The notes under the pieces were generated by a model, which was not told the DNA's origin, did not search any database, and saw only the letters and a list, made by a program, of their open reading frames with translations. Below are positions 53,650-62,829 of a stretch of 64,000 nucleotides of DNA, in pieces; positions within the stretch are counted from its first letter, which is position 1; each line of letters begins with the position of its first letter. The DNA comes from Mycobacterium kyorinense (lineage in GTDB: Bacteria > Actinomycetota > Actinomycetes > Mycobacteriales > Mycobacteriaceae), in assembly GCF_001672775.1 (NCBI RefSeq), contig NZ_LZKJ01000059.1:28865-92864 (forward strand). Direction: 5' to 3'. The position numbers and the translations under genes were made by a program.

Positions 53650-54426
53650 CTACTGATCGCGTTGTTTAAGTGCCTCACTCAGTCTGTGGCGCCGCCCGAG
53701 CGGGCTATGGGCCACTTCATCTCCGCGAATCAGCGGTGCCAGATCCTCCTCCGTGAACCCATCCAGTGACCTTGGCCCGGTCGAGTAACGGACCCTCTTA
53801 TATAACGCACGCGCCCACTCGGACCGCGCTGGTCCCGAGTATTCCATGACCGCCGAGCCCAAAGCGCGTATCAGTGGGCGATTACGTGCCATAGCCGAAC
53901 GCTCAAAGAGACCGACCATCTCATCTTCACCAAGAGGCCGTGGGTACCGGTCCGTCAGGTCGCCAAATGTGTCGCGCCGTAACCAAGCGCGCCGCAACGC
54001 ATTTCGCTTACTGCCAAGCATCCGGCTCGGATGCATGTCGGGGAATCTCAGCACCGCGATATCTGGGAAGACCACCAGCGTCAGAAAATTCCAGACTTCA
54101 TCATGCGCGGCGTCGCTTGGGATAATCTGTAAGGCATCGTGCAACACCCGACCAATCGCCAGATCGAACTTGGCTGCATCTGCGCGACCTACACTTCCGC
54201 GTTCTCTCCAAATATCGACGGCGCTAACTACTGCGTCTCGGACTTTCGCGATGTGATCCACGTCTGCTACCCGTCCACCCGTTGCGACTGGTGCGGCGTT
54301 CGGATGATCACACGCGGCGAGTTCTTCGAGCGCATGCAATCTCCCAGACTTGAATGCAGCCGACATCTCGCCGACTCGGAGCTGAGCTTCTGAGTACGAC
54401 AAGCGCGGATATACCAGCTGACTCAC
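53650..54426 (-). CDS. Unrecognised protein, last gene of the Z1/GHKL operon
   Basis: 258 residues from GTG 54426, overlapping the preceding stop in GTGA. Predicted mainly helical, with basic patches (KRNALRRAWLRRD) and a central NFLTLVVFPDIAVLRFPD. No known catalytic motif seen. By position it may correspond to a DUF6339-type protein that I recall accompanying Z1 genes, but this is a weak recollection. Its stop is 215 bp from the convergent DUF262 gene; that gap holds no gene. Confidence 0.75.
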   Translation of the reverse strand: MSQLVYPRLSYSEAQLRVGEMSAAFKSGRLHALEELAACDHPNAAPVATGGRVADVDHIAKVRDAVVSAVDIWRERGSVGRADAAKFDLAIGRVLHDALQIIPSDAAHDEVWNFLTLVVFPDIAVLRFPDMHPSRMLGSKRNALRRAWLRRDTFGDLTDRYPRPLGEDEMVGLFERSAMARNRPLIRALGSAVMEYSGPARSEWARALYKRVRYSTGPRSLDGFTEEDLAPLIRGDEVAHSPLGRRHRLSEALKQRDQ

Positions 54427-55313
54427 TCGAACACCTTCGTGAGTGGCTTAATACGCTCATGCAGCAGGCGATCGAACTGAAGTGGCTCCGTCTGATACAG
54501 CCGGATGGCCGCAGCAAGCTCCCGACCGAGATAGAACTCACACATATTGCCAAGCACGTATGCGACCGAGCCTTCTTCATGGTCCGTGCTCTCGAGGTCT
54601 TCGGTGTGGTCGGACACACTGGCGACGAGAAGGCGTATGACATCGGCCATAGCAATGCCCGAGACTCGAGCAGCGGTGGCACCGTCTAGCAGCATCCGAC
54701 CAACTGGGTGCTCGGTATTGACGAGCAAACGCACACCGCCCATAAAGCTGGCGTCGAGGCTTTCGTACGTAATTTGTAGCGTCCACGGAGCGTCTGGTAG
54801 ATACAGACGTGAGAATGCGGCCGGCTCTGTGGGAAATCGTGAGGCTTCACCTTCGAGGGCAACCACGGTCGCTTTGGACGAGATCAGCCTTGCCCCACGC
54901 AGATACGGGATCCGATCGCCGGTTCGTGGCAGGTTGCGAGCCAACACAATAATCGCCATCAGTGTCAGTGAGCCCGCAAGCTGTCCAGCGGGTAGGGCGA
55001 GATCGAAGGCCGTGTTGCACACCGGCGCCCGAGCCTCCAAGCTGTGTCGACTAACGACCCGCACCTGCGAATCCTTGCAATCGCCGACTAGCAGGACTTC
55101 CACATCGCCGAGATCCCGAAGACCCGTGCTCTCGAGGAATAGATCCTCGTCGATCGTCAAGCTCAACCCAACGATCTCTTTGCTGGCATAGTCCCAACCA
55201 CCAAGCAAGTGGGGGAGTGCAACTCGCGCGGCGTCTCGTTCGATCCACCAGTCACCGAAGGTGACGCTTGCTGAATCGGCAGTTCGGTGTGGTAACAAAC
55301 GCAGCTTGGCCAT
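54423..55313 (-). CDS. Unrecognised protein, fourth gene of the Z1/GHKL operon
   Basis: 296 residues. Its ATG shares one base with the stop of the upstream GHKL ATPase gene (TAATG). The first 180 residues alternate beta-strand-like segments (ISSKATVVALEGEASRF); the last 90 are helical and Leu-rich. No nuclease, ATPase or transmembrane motif was found. Tight coupling indicates a fixed stoichiometric partner of the ATPase. Function unknown. Confidence 0.78.
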   Translation of the reverse strand: MAKLRLLPHRTADSASVTFGDWWIERDAARVALPHLLGGWDYASKEIVGLSLTIDEDLFLESTGLRDLGDVEVLLVGDCKDSQVRVVSRHSLEARAPVCNTAFDLALPAGQLAGSLTLMAIIVLARNLPRTGDRIPYLRGARLISSKATVVALEGEASRFPTEPAAFSRLYLPDAPWTLQITYESLDASFMGGVRLLVNTEHPVGRMLLDGATAARVSGIAMADVIRLLVASVSDHTEDLESTDHEEGSVAYVLGNMCEFYLGRELAAAIRLYQTEPLQFDRLLHERIKPLTKVFE

Positions 55314-57394
55314 TACTGACCGACGACCTTTGCATCAATATCTATGGCGAGATCACTGCGTGCTTCGAACTCGAACCGACGGACCTCATCTGGAGCAAGT
55401 TCGATGGGCAACAGCTCGTACATGTCGGTGGCCGTCTCGGCTGCTTTCCATCCGAGGATCCGGATGGCATCGAGGTCGGTCTCGCTTCCGCCGTCAATTC
55501 CCACGCGCACTGCTACGTCTACTGGAAGCGACGCGCCACCAGAGTCCGAGAGCTGAATGCCGAGCCATGTACGCGTCCAACCCGGCGCACGCGCATCCGC
55601 GGTTCCAACCTCAACAACCTCCACACGGGGCCGCGCACCACGCATTCCGGCGGGTTGTGAAGGCGGCTTTCGTCCGTCGGGGGCGGATCCTGCAATCCCG
55701 CCAAGGAGGCCCGCGAGAGCATCCCCTGCAATTGCTGCCGATTCTATTGGTTCGACGCTCGACGGTTTACCGTTGTGCGGGCTGATGAAAATATCAGTCA
55801 ACTTCCGTATCCGATCGAGCGCGATGTTGACGTCGCGGCGGCACGCTTTATCTTGAACGGCCTTCGGGATCCAATCGTCATGGGCAGGTGGTTCAGCAAG
55901 GGCGAAGGAGTCGTCCACAGCCGCGACAGGTTTGAACACTGCTGCCCATTGAAAACCTCCAACGTCAAGCGGCTGGCGCTCGATGTATTTGACGACTAAC
56001 TCCGCTTGGTGGCGCATCAAAGTCACCCACCGCGATTGATCGAGGGCGTTCCGTGGCACGGGGTACCGGGTCAAAGCTATATGCCCAAGTAGCTTTCGCG
56101 GCCGCTCACTCCTAACTTCTTGGACACTGACGGGATACCTCAAACCGAGTGACTCTACGTCCCTGCCCGATTGGGTAGCGCGCACAGCCCGAAGGCAATC
56201 GGCATGTCCGCTGAGAGAGGCATGAGTTCCGATATCGGGAAGCTGCAGTTCCATACCATTAAGCTGAACGCTGACGGTCATCCTCGAGCGGCCGTCCTGG
56301 TCCAAGACCAGCTTGGGCCAAAGATTCCAGACGACCGCGTCCACGAGCATCTGCACGTCCTCCTCGGAGGATTCGCCGCCGAGTTCAGGAGCAAGAATGA
56401 GGACGCTGGTGCCAGTGTCTTGGGGCGCAAATTTCTTTGCGAATACCAGCCCAACAAGTTCCTCGGCTAAAGTGCCGATCACAGGTTCGACACGGTCCTC
56501 GTCGCGAATGGCATTGCCCCACCAGTGACGACCGGTGTACCGATACCCGTCCATTTCGAACCCGTCACCGATTGCCGACCCGATGAGACGCTGCTCCACG
56601 CCTCGCGATCCCTCACAGCGGGAGCTTATGAGGATGGCGCCGACACTGCTAACTAGGTACGAGATCGTCTTCCCGAAGCCGTATGTGCCGCCGCCTAGAT
56701 GCACATCTCGAGGCGCACCGATATTGAAGACAAGGTCGATGAAGTTTGTGTCCTTGCCTTGCTCGACCGCGAGATCATTGCGGATCGGTCCACCGAGTCC
56801 GACAGTCCCCCGGTCCGAGACTTCAAGTGCCCAGACTGTATCGCGTCGGAGGAGCTCCGAGAGCCCGGTCTTAGGGGCGTCCCCGGTAAAGACCCGCTCG
56901 CGAAGCACCCGAATCGTGGGGAAGTCGAGTTGTCGGAGGTTCAGTACGAACGCGATTGAAGGCGATGTCCCCCGAGCGTCCCAGCTGTTCTGAGCCATCT
57001 CGCGAACTAATACCGAAGCCCGTTCAAGGTCGGGCGTCCCCAAAAGGCGCTTCGCACCTACACCGTCCAGGTCGCCTGGTCCAAACTGCTTTGGGAACCA
57101 TCCAAGGCTCGTTCCTGAGTACGGTGCGGGCTCATCACTCTGTGCGACGGGGCCGTAGTCGGCGCTGGTGGCGGGGCGGGTTTCGGCTGCGAGGACGGCG
57201 TCTGGGAAGCTTGCGCCCTGCCGTAGAGCATTTTTGGCCCGTTGCCACGGCTGGCCAGAAGCGGGCAACCCCTTCGACCGAAGGTAGGCAGCTAGGACGG
57301 TGTTGAGATTCACCTCCTTGCCCGAGAGATAATCCCTTACGGGCTCCAGCGCCCGCTGTAGTTCAAATTCCTTCACGTCTCGGCTTTCGTCCAT
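55313..57394 (-). CDS. GHKL (Hsp90/MutL-like) ATPase of the Z1 operon
   Basis: 693 residues from ATG 57394; a GTG at 57376 that overlaps the DUF4420 stop as GTGA is an equally good start. GHKL motifs: N-box LVREMAQNSWDAR (E132, N136, D139), G1 SDRGTVGLGG (193-202) and G2 GGGTYGFGKT (234-243). After the ATPase core come a transducer-like region and a unique C-terminus with a Gly/Pro-rich linker near 590. It is a second, different GHKL ATPase in the locus from the one at 62830. Likely a nucleotide-driven clamp. Confidence 0.87.
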   Translation of the reverse strand: MDESRDVKEFELQRALEPVRDYLSGKEVNLNTVLAAYLRSKGLPASGQPWQRAKNALRQGASFPDAVLAAETRPATSADYGPVAQSDEPAPYSGTSLGWFPKQFGPGDLDGVGAKRLLGTPDLERASVLVREMAQNSWDARGTSPSIAFVLNLRQLDFPTIRVLRERVFTGDAPKTGLSELLRRDTVWALEVSDRGTVGLGGPIRNDLAVEQGKDTNFIDLVFNIGAPRDVHLGGGTYGFGKTISYLVSSVGAILISSRCEGSRGVEQRLIGSAIGDGFEMDGYRYTGRHWWGNAIRDEDRVEPVIGTLAEELVGLVFAKKFAPQDTGTSVLILAPELGGESSEEDVQMLVDAVVWNLWPKLVLDQDGRSRMTVSVQLNGMELQLPDIGTHASLSGHADCLRAVRATQSGRDVESLGLRYPVSVQEVRSERPRKLLGHIALTRYPVPRNALDQSRWVTLMRHQAELVVKYIERQPLDVGGFQWAAVFKPVAAVDDSFALAEPPAHDDWIPKAVQDKACRRDVNIALDRIRKLTDIFISPHNGKPSSVEPIESAAIAGDALAGLLGGIAGSAPDGRKPPSQPAGMRGARPRVEVVEVGTADARAPGWTRTWLGIQLSDSGGASLPVDVAVRVGIDGGSETDLDAIRILGWKAAETATDMYELLPIELAPDEVRRFEFEARSDLAIDIDAKVVGQ

Positions 57395-58365
57395 TTGGCG
57401 ACGAGGCTCACTAATTCCGTATCGCTCAGCCGGCTCGGCGCGGCGTCGAGGTTCAGTTCGTAGTGAATCTTGTCCACACCCTTGAGCCGTACCTCGCCTA
57501 TCTCGTCACCCCGTAGGCCAGGGAAGGAGTCATCGACCAACCAGGCTCGCACTGACCGCACGGTGTAGCGGTCGTCGATATCTATTCCGCTCTCGTAGAC
57601 ATACCCCGCCGCGTCGACCTTCGCGAGGAGTGCGCCTCGCGGTACCCCAATCGCAACGAGTTCATCGATGCGTTCGTCGAGGCTAGGTGCCGTTTCATCC
57701 AACCGGGCGTGAACGACCAAGAGGTGCAGGGTATCAACCAAGCGGGGGTCGAGTTGGTCAATGTTCGACACCGTTATGACGTTGCCAGAAATTGAGGTGC
57801 TCGTTTTGACCTCAAGCTCCCAGCCGACCCGCACGAAGTCGTGAACGGATTTCGATGGACCGCGCCAACTGTCGAGGGCGGAAGTTGGCGCGTGGGTAGC
57901 TAAGTGGCGCAGTACCTCTAGCTCACCAACCAAACCGATCACATTTTCTCGGGAGATTCCCCCGCCAGCTGTCTTGAGGAGAGACCGCCAGTCATCGAGC
58001 GCACGGCGACAAGTACTGACCGGATCCACGGCGCCGTCGGTAAGCCGCGTTACTACATCATCAACAAGTCGTTCGAAGACAAGGTCGAGCGAGGGGATGC
58101 GGCAGTGCAGGTCCGCAAAGGCGACATCGACCGTACCGACACGCAACGTTCGCGAACCCAGTGTGACGCCTTGGCTCGATTGGTCTTCCGCTACGGTCGA
58201 ATGAGAGATGGGCACAAGTAAGTGCTTCTCATCAACTGCATCCATAGCCACGAGGACATCGCGGCCGTGGAGCGTGAGTCCCACCGGTCGGGTGAGCAAT
58301 CGCGTCCCTGAGATCTGCCTTGCTTCGGCAGCCAAGAAGACGAAGTGTTCGCCCACCTCACTCAC
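57373..58365 (-). CDS. DUF4420 PD-(D/E)XK motif protein
   Basis: 330 residues from GTG 58365, which overlaps the Z1 stop by 8 bp. The conserved core is IGLVGELEVLRHLA, then SVHDFVRVGWELEVKTS, giving the E...D...ExK pattern of the restriction-nuclease-like fold. DUF4420 is one of the four components of the MZA defence system. Probable DNA-cleaving or DNA-binding subunit; coupled to Z1 upstream and the GHKL ATPase downstream. Confidence 0.88.
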   Translation of the reverse strand: MSEVGEHFVFLAAEARQISGTRLLTRPVGLTLHGRDVLVAMDAVDEKHLLVPISHSTVAEDQSSQGVTLGSRTLRVGTVDVAFADLHCRIPSLDLVFERLVDDVVTRLTDGAVDPVSTCRRALDDWRSLLKTAGGGISRENVIGLVGELEVLRHLATHAPTSALDSWRGPSKSVHDFVRVGWELEVKTSTSISGNVITVSNIDQLDPRLVDTLHLLVVHARLDETAPSLDERIDELVAIGVPRGALLAKVDAAGYVYESGIDIDDRYTVRSVRAWLVDDSFPGLRGDEIGEVRLKGVDKIHYELNLDAAPSRLSDTELVSLVAKWTKAET

Positions 58366-61063
58366 TCGACTCGGCCTCGCCTGTTCCGGAAGAGCCCATA
58401 GTTGCCTCACGATCCTCGGGGATTTCGTCCTCTTCGTCGTCCACAGCACTTGGCTCCCAATCTGGGTGGACGGAATAGTAAGTGCCTTCTATGGCGAAAC
58501 CTTCGCGATCGACGTTCGGGAACACTAGGCCTAACCCAACGAGGTGTTCGGCGGCTTCCATGTCCCGACGGCTGTCGGTCTTCAACGCCGCGCCCATTGG
58601 CACTGAGTCCTTGCTGACTGGGTAGATGACGACAAGACCGCGACCGTCCGCAAGCTCTCTTCGTACCCCTTTGGGATCCTCCTTCGCACGGTCTCCGAGC
58701 GACCTGACCTGATCAGGGTCGAGGTCGGCGAACCAGTCATTGTGCGACATCAGTGCCTTGATGTTCGCTGTGCCCGTCGTGTGCTTCGGATCCTTCAAAG
58801 GCGCGCGATTGACTGCTGGGACGAGGCGATCAAAGCCGAGATCCACTTCACCGAGTTCGATCTGTTGACCCTCGAGATCCCGGTGTTTTTTGTCGCTTCC
58901 AACGACCACGACATTCCATGGCCGATCGAACGCAGCCCGCTCAATCCAGCCGAGCATGTCTTCCTTCCGCACCGTCGACTGATCCTCATGGAAGGTGTAC
59001 GAGCGGATTAGAGACGTCACAACGGCGGCTGGAACGTCCTTGAACAACCAACGGGCGCTTTTTCGACTATCGACTGCATTCCCCGCCGAGCGACAGGCAT
59101 CGAGGAAGTTGCGCGTGGACGCAAGATTCTCGACTAGAGCACCATTGTTACTCCCTGTGAGAATCCGATTGTCCTCGTAAAAGATAAACGTCTGAAGCCT
59201 CTGCCCTGAGTAGGAAATCCGTACCGCATCGACGTGATGCATCTTGTTGCGAGCCACAATGGCCAATCGGCCTGGGTGGGCCCGAACTCGGACACCAAGC
59301 TGGCGAGGCGTAACTTTCATCCGTTCCATGTGGCGCATGTCTTGTCGTATCTCTTCCTCGACGAGAGCGAGGAATTTATAGTCTGCCTCGAGGCTTGGCT
59401 GCATCCAGATTCGCGGAAGATCCTCATATCCAGGGCGGTAACCGAACCACCGACCCATCTGCAGCAGGGTGTCGTACGTGTTCGACGTTCGTGTGAAGAA
59501 CGACACTACAAGTCCCTCCAGCGTCAGACCGCGGGAGAGCGTGCCTCCACCGACAGCGATTACCGTCTCAACGACGGACCGCCCATTCTCCTTGCGTCCG
59601 TAGTCCAACCGGTCATCGGAGTAGCCATTATCGACAACCACTCTGATGCTCTTCAGCACGGTACTCAGACGCTTCTCCACATCGTTCCAAGCCGGTAGCG
59701 GAAGCGTTGCCTCTTCTGCAGCGCGTGCGCTTTCCTTCTGGTAGGAGGCGAGGAAAACGGATTGGTCGCTCTTCTCAGATCTAATTCTGAACTCGTTGAG
59801 CAAGTCATCGAGCCTAGCCTTCATAGCAAAATGCGGCTGTACATAGTGAGTCGTGTGCACGAGCATCGAACTGTGCTCGCGCTCTTGTCCTCTCGCATGT
59901 CGGATTGCCGTAGCGACGACGAACCAGACAACTGCGTCGATAAGCGATTGCGGCAAATCAGGATCGAATAAAAGTCGCTCTGTTTTCGCCGAAGGCGCTC
60001 GCAGGCACTCGGCTTCGTCGTCGGTCACTTCGCGGACCATATCAAGACCGGAGTCCGGCTCGTCAGCGTCGTCGATCGGCTCCCTACCGAATACACGCTC
60101 GGCTCCATAGTAAGCATCGGGCCGCGGCAGGTCGATGATGAAGTCGGCGGGATACAACTCCTCCTCGTCGTCTGGATCCATAAATATGTTCGCGAATGGC
60201 GTCGCGGTGTAGCCGATGTAGGTGCCGGTCGGGATCTTCGACCACAGATCGCGGACGAGCTGGTTGATTCTCGTTAACTGATCACGCGCTTGCGCCGAGT
60301 TCGGTGTCGCTTGGTCAGCCTCATCATCGAGCAGAAGGATCGGGCTCCGCCTCCGAATTTCGAGTGGAATTGTGTCCAGCCAGTCAATTAAAGAATTCAG
60401 GCGGGACTGGTTTTTCTTCACCACGGCCAGCGACGGCACTCCGCCCACAAGGACGGGTGCTCCAGGCTCGGCTCCGCCAAAGTCGGCATCCGCCGACGTC
60501 CAACGGTGCCAATACTCATCACCTAAGTCATTCGTTAGACGGACCTGCGTCTGTCGCCGTAGGTTGTTGTGCAGCCCGGAGAGTACAATGAATAGGCGGT
60601 AGCCCGCGTCTGCGGCCTTCGCCATCACCGCCGTGTAGTTTGCCGTCTTTCCTGATTGGACGTAGCCCACCACGAGGCCGCGCTTCGACAGGTTGCGGAC
60701 GTAGGGGGATCCCAGATGAGCGACGACCTTGGTGGAAGCATTCTCGATCTCGTCGACTACAGATTTGAGGCTACCGGACTCCAGCTTCGCTCGTAGTTGA
60801 GGCCAGAATCGATCGCCCTCCTGTGGCCCGTTGTACCAACGCATCGTACTCGCCTCAGCATGAAGCCCATCAGCGAAAACCCCTGGTGGCGAGTCCAGAA
60901 CGAAGTTGCGGTCGGCCTCATGCTTGATTTCCTCGAGAACTCCTGAGAACTGGCTCGGATCGATTCCGAAGCCGCGTGCTGTCTCTTGCGCGGCTTGTTC
61001 GGGCGAGATCCCTTGGCGCCTCATGACGTCGATCAGTGTCCGACGAATGATCTTCTCGTCCAC
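58358..61063 (-). CDS. Z1 domain ATPase/helicase
   Basis: 901 residues from GTG 61063, chosen because GAAAGG lies 7 nt upstream; the open frame continues to 61252 without signals. Walker A GYVQSGKTANY (133-143), Walker B ILLLDDEAD (241-249), the TPTGTYIGYTATPFANIF-like segment near 315 and GGGTLSRGLTLEGLVVSFF near 590 are the conserved blocks of Z1 superfamily II ATPases. The acidic tail (EEDEIPEDREA) is typical. First gene of the five-gene minus-strand operon; central motor of the predicted defence system. Confidence 0.92.
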   Translation of the reverse strand: MDEKIIRRTLIDVMRRQGISPEQAAQETARGFGIDPSQFSGVLEEIKHEADRNFVLDSPPGVFADGLHAEASTMRWYNGPQEGDRFWPQLRAKLESGSLKSVVDEIENASTKVVAHLGSPYVRNLSKRGLVVGYVQSGKTANYTAVMAKAADAGYRLFIVLSGLHNNLRRQTQVRLTNDLGDEYWHRWTSADADFGGAEPGAPVLVGGVPSLAVVKKNQSRLNSLIDWLDTIPLEIRRRSPILLLDDEADQATPNSAQARDQLTRINQLVRDLWSKIPTGTYIGYTATPFANIFMDPDDEEELYPADFIIDLPRPDAYYGAERVFGREPIDDADEPDSGLDMVREVTDDEAECLRAPSAKTERLLFDPDLPQSLIDAVVWFVVATAIRHARGQEREHSSMLVHTTHYVQPHFAMKARLDDLLNEFRIRSEKSDQSVFLASYQKESARAAEEATLPLPAWNDVEKRLSTVLKSIRVVVDNGYSDDRLDYGRKENGRSVVETVIAVGGGTLSRGLTLEGLVVSFFTRTSNTYDTLLQMGRWFGYRPGYEDLPRIWMQPSLEADYKFLALVEEEIRQDMRHMERMKVTPRQLGVRVRAHPGRLAIVARNKMHHVDAVRISYSGQRLQTFIFYEDNRILTGSNNGALVENLASTRNFLDACRSAGNAVDSRKSARWLFKDVPAAVVTSLIRSYTFHEDQSTVRKEDMLGWIERAAFDRPWNVVVVGSDKKHRDLEGQQIELGEVDLGFDRLVPAVNRAPLKDPKHTTGTANIKALMSHNDWFADLDPDQVRSLGDRAKEDPKGVRRELADGRGLVVIYPVSKDSVPMGAALKTDSRRDMEAAEHLVGLGLVFPNVDREGFAIEGTYYSVHPDWEPSAVDDEEDEIPEDREATMGSSGTGEAESSE

Positions 61064-62330
61064 GTTCAAACCTTTCGCGACCCAGCAGCTCGGATGACCC
61101 AAATCCGCACCGCCGTGCCACGCCCGTCGATTGAATTGACGCCGAGCTCGATGGTAGCGGCCCTCGCGACAGCCGATATATTCAACGCATTTACGAATCG
61201 CGTACCTGACGCGACAGTGTTCTGGCATAAAGTTGAAAACTGACGCCAGCAATGCGCATTGGCGTCCGTCTCGGACCCTTTCTCGAACCTGTTATCGGCT
61301 GCCACGTGGTTGTCCGCAACCAAGGTTCTGCGCTCGATGGAGGATGCGCGCTCCGTGGTTCTCCCGCTTCCGGATTGCTGGAGGTCCTCGTAACAGGTCT
61401 CGATGGACTTCGACATGCTCGTTACTACCTCTTGCTACTTCATCTGCCCAGAAATCGCTGGGGTGAGAGTGATCGGCCACGTCGGGCATAGCGGCAGCGA
61501 AAGCGCAGCCTCTGAACGAGATCTACTAGTCATCGTTCCGATCCCAACTCGGCCGCAGGAACCGTTTGCGTTGTCACCGTTTGCGTTGTCGGCGGCGGGA
61601 AGGCCACGAAGCCCACAACGGGCATAGCCGAATCCATCTGCCCATAATCCTTCAGACCTCCTCGTCTCACGAGAACCATGGGATAGACCGGAAACACCGC
61701 GCTTGAGGTCGCGACAGCCGACGCTCCAGCAGCCCGCACGAAGTGTCATCCGAGTGGCGGCGTGGGGTACCTAGCAGCATACAGCGCATCCGTCCCGTCC
61801 CAGCTGGACTGAACATGCTCGCACGCGAACGGTTTCAGGCGACGTCCTGGTCGCCGAATCGCGAGTGGGCACGGACTTCGAGCTCCGCGATTTAGTCGGC
61901 GACGTCGCCTGGAAATCCATCGCGATGCTGGCTGGCGCATGGGCCGAGATCATCTGGAATTTCGCCCAACATCGCGACGTCGAGCTCTCCGGCAGCTAGC
62001 GGTCGCGATCCGAATGCTCTCAACGGATTCGACGAGCGCACCCGGAATACGTTCCGCAAATCGTATACCCGGAGGATATCCCCGCCAGATAAACATCGGG
62101 CAACTTAAGGCGCGCGCGCGTGAACCATGCCCCCACCTCCACACGGGGCGCCCGATCTGGCTAACCTTAGCGCGCGATTGGCCTGTTTCGGATTACTCGG
62201 CCGCCGACTAACTTGGGATCACTCGGAACGGGCATCGACCCCATGCCGAGACGCACGCAGCTGTCGACGTTCTACCCTTGTGAGCACCAACTGCGCCGAG
62301 TGTGCCTACAACTCTCTTCCCGGGAGATAA
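61064..62330. other. Long divergent gap between the Z1 and Vsr genes
   Basis: 1,267 bp with only short, overlapping, unconvincing frames on both strands. It should contain both promoters. It holds a perfect tandem 15-mer, ACCGTTTGCGTTGTC, at 61561-61575 and 61576-61590. No transposase, tRNA or helix-turn-helix gene was recognised. A regulatory RNA, a very small gene or remnant DNA are all possible. Confidence 0.55.
61561..61590. repeat. Perfect tandem 15-bp repeat
   Basis: ACCGTTTGCGTTGTC is present twice without a gap in the Z1-Vsr intergenic region. Could be a regulator site pair or replication slippage; the 15-bp phase is one and a half helical turns. Confidence 0.75.
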
Positions 62331-62801
62331 GTGGTTTCCCAAGACCGTCGCCGCGGGATCGGACCGCGGCCGCTTAACGAAATCGTCCGGCGTCAGATGC
62401 AGTCGATGCCCCGCGGAAACACCGGCGTCGAACTCGCGCTACGTCGTGAGTTGCATCGACTCGGTTTGCGCTACCGCGTGCATCTCCGTCCCCTACCAGG
62501 GACGCCAGACATCGCATTGACGAAAGCACGGGTCGCGGTCTTTGTAGACGGATGCTTCTGGCACCGCTGTCCGGAACATGGAACGTCGCCAAAGAACAAT
62601 TCGATCTGGTGGGCCGCGAAGCTCGATGGGAACGTGGCGCGCGATCGTCGGAAGGATCGACAGCTGCAGGATATGGGCTGGGTACCTGTTCACGTATGGG
62701 AACACGAGGACCCAGTGGCAGCCGCAGCGGAAATCTACAAAGTTTGGCAGGAACGTGTTGGTCGCTCGGCGGGTCAAATAGATGAGGCCAGCGATTCGTG
62801 A
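62331..62801 (+). CDS. vsr: Vsr-like (very short patch repair) endonuclease
   Basis: 156 residues; GTG 62331 has GGGAG 4-5 nt upstream. Vsr motifs in order: NTGVELALRREL (29-40), catalytic D59 in TPDIAL, VAVFVDGCFWHRCP (68-80), WW..K..GN..RD (92-104) and VHVWEHED (119-126). Vsr nicks next to T:G mismatches made by cytosine methylation damage, and Vsr-fold proteins also serve in restriction systems. Its presence predicts a DNA cytosine methyltransferase nearby; none is inside the window. Confidence 0.92.
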   Translation: MVSQDRRRGIGPRPLNEIVRRQMQSMPRGNTGVELALRRELHRLGLRYRVHLRPLPGTPDIALTKARVAVFVDGCFWHRCPEHGTSPKNNSIWWAAKLDGNVARDRRKDRQLQDMGWVPVHVWEHEDPVAAAAEIYKVWQERVGRSAGQIDEASDS

Positions 62802-62829
62802 GACCCTGGTCCTGACGAAAGGGGGCGGT

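Noticed and set aside
61435..61749. Minus-strand frames in the Z1-Vsr gap, one with an Asp-Asn-Ala-Asn-Gly repeat
   Set aside because: The peptide repeat simply reflects the tandem 15-mer; frames overlap on both strands without ribosome sites or recognisable domains.
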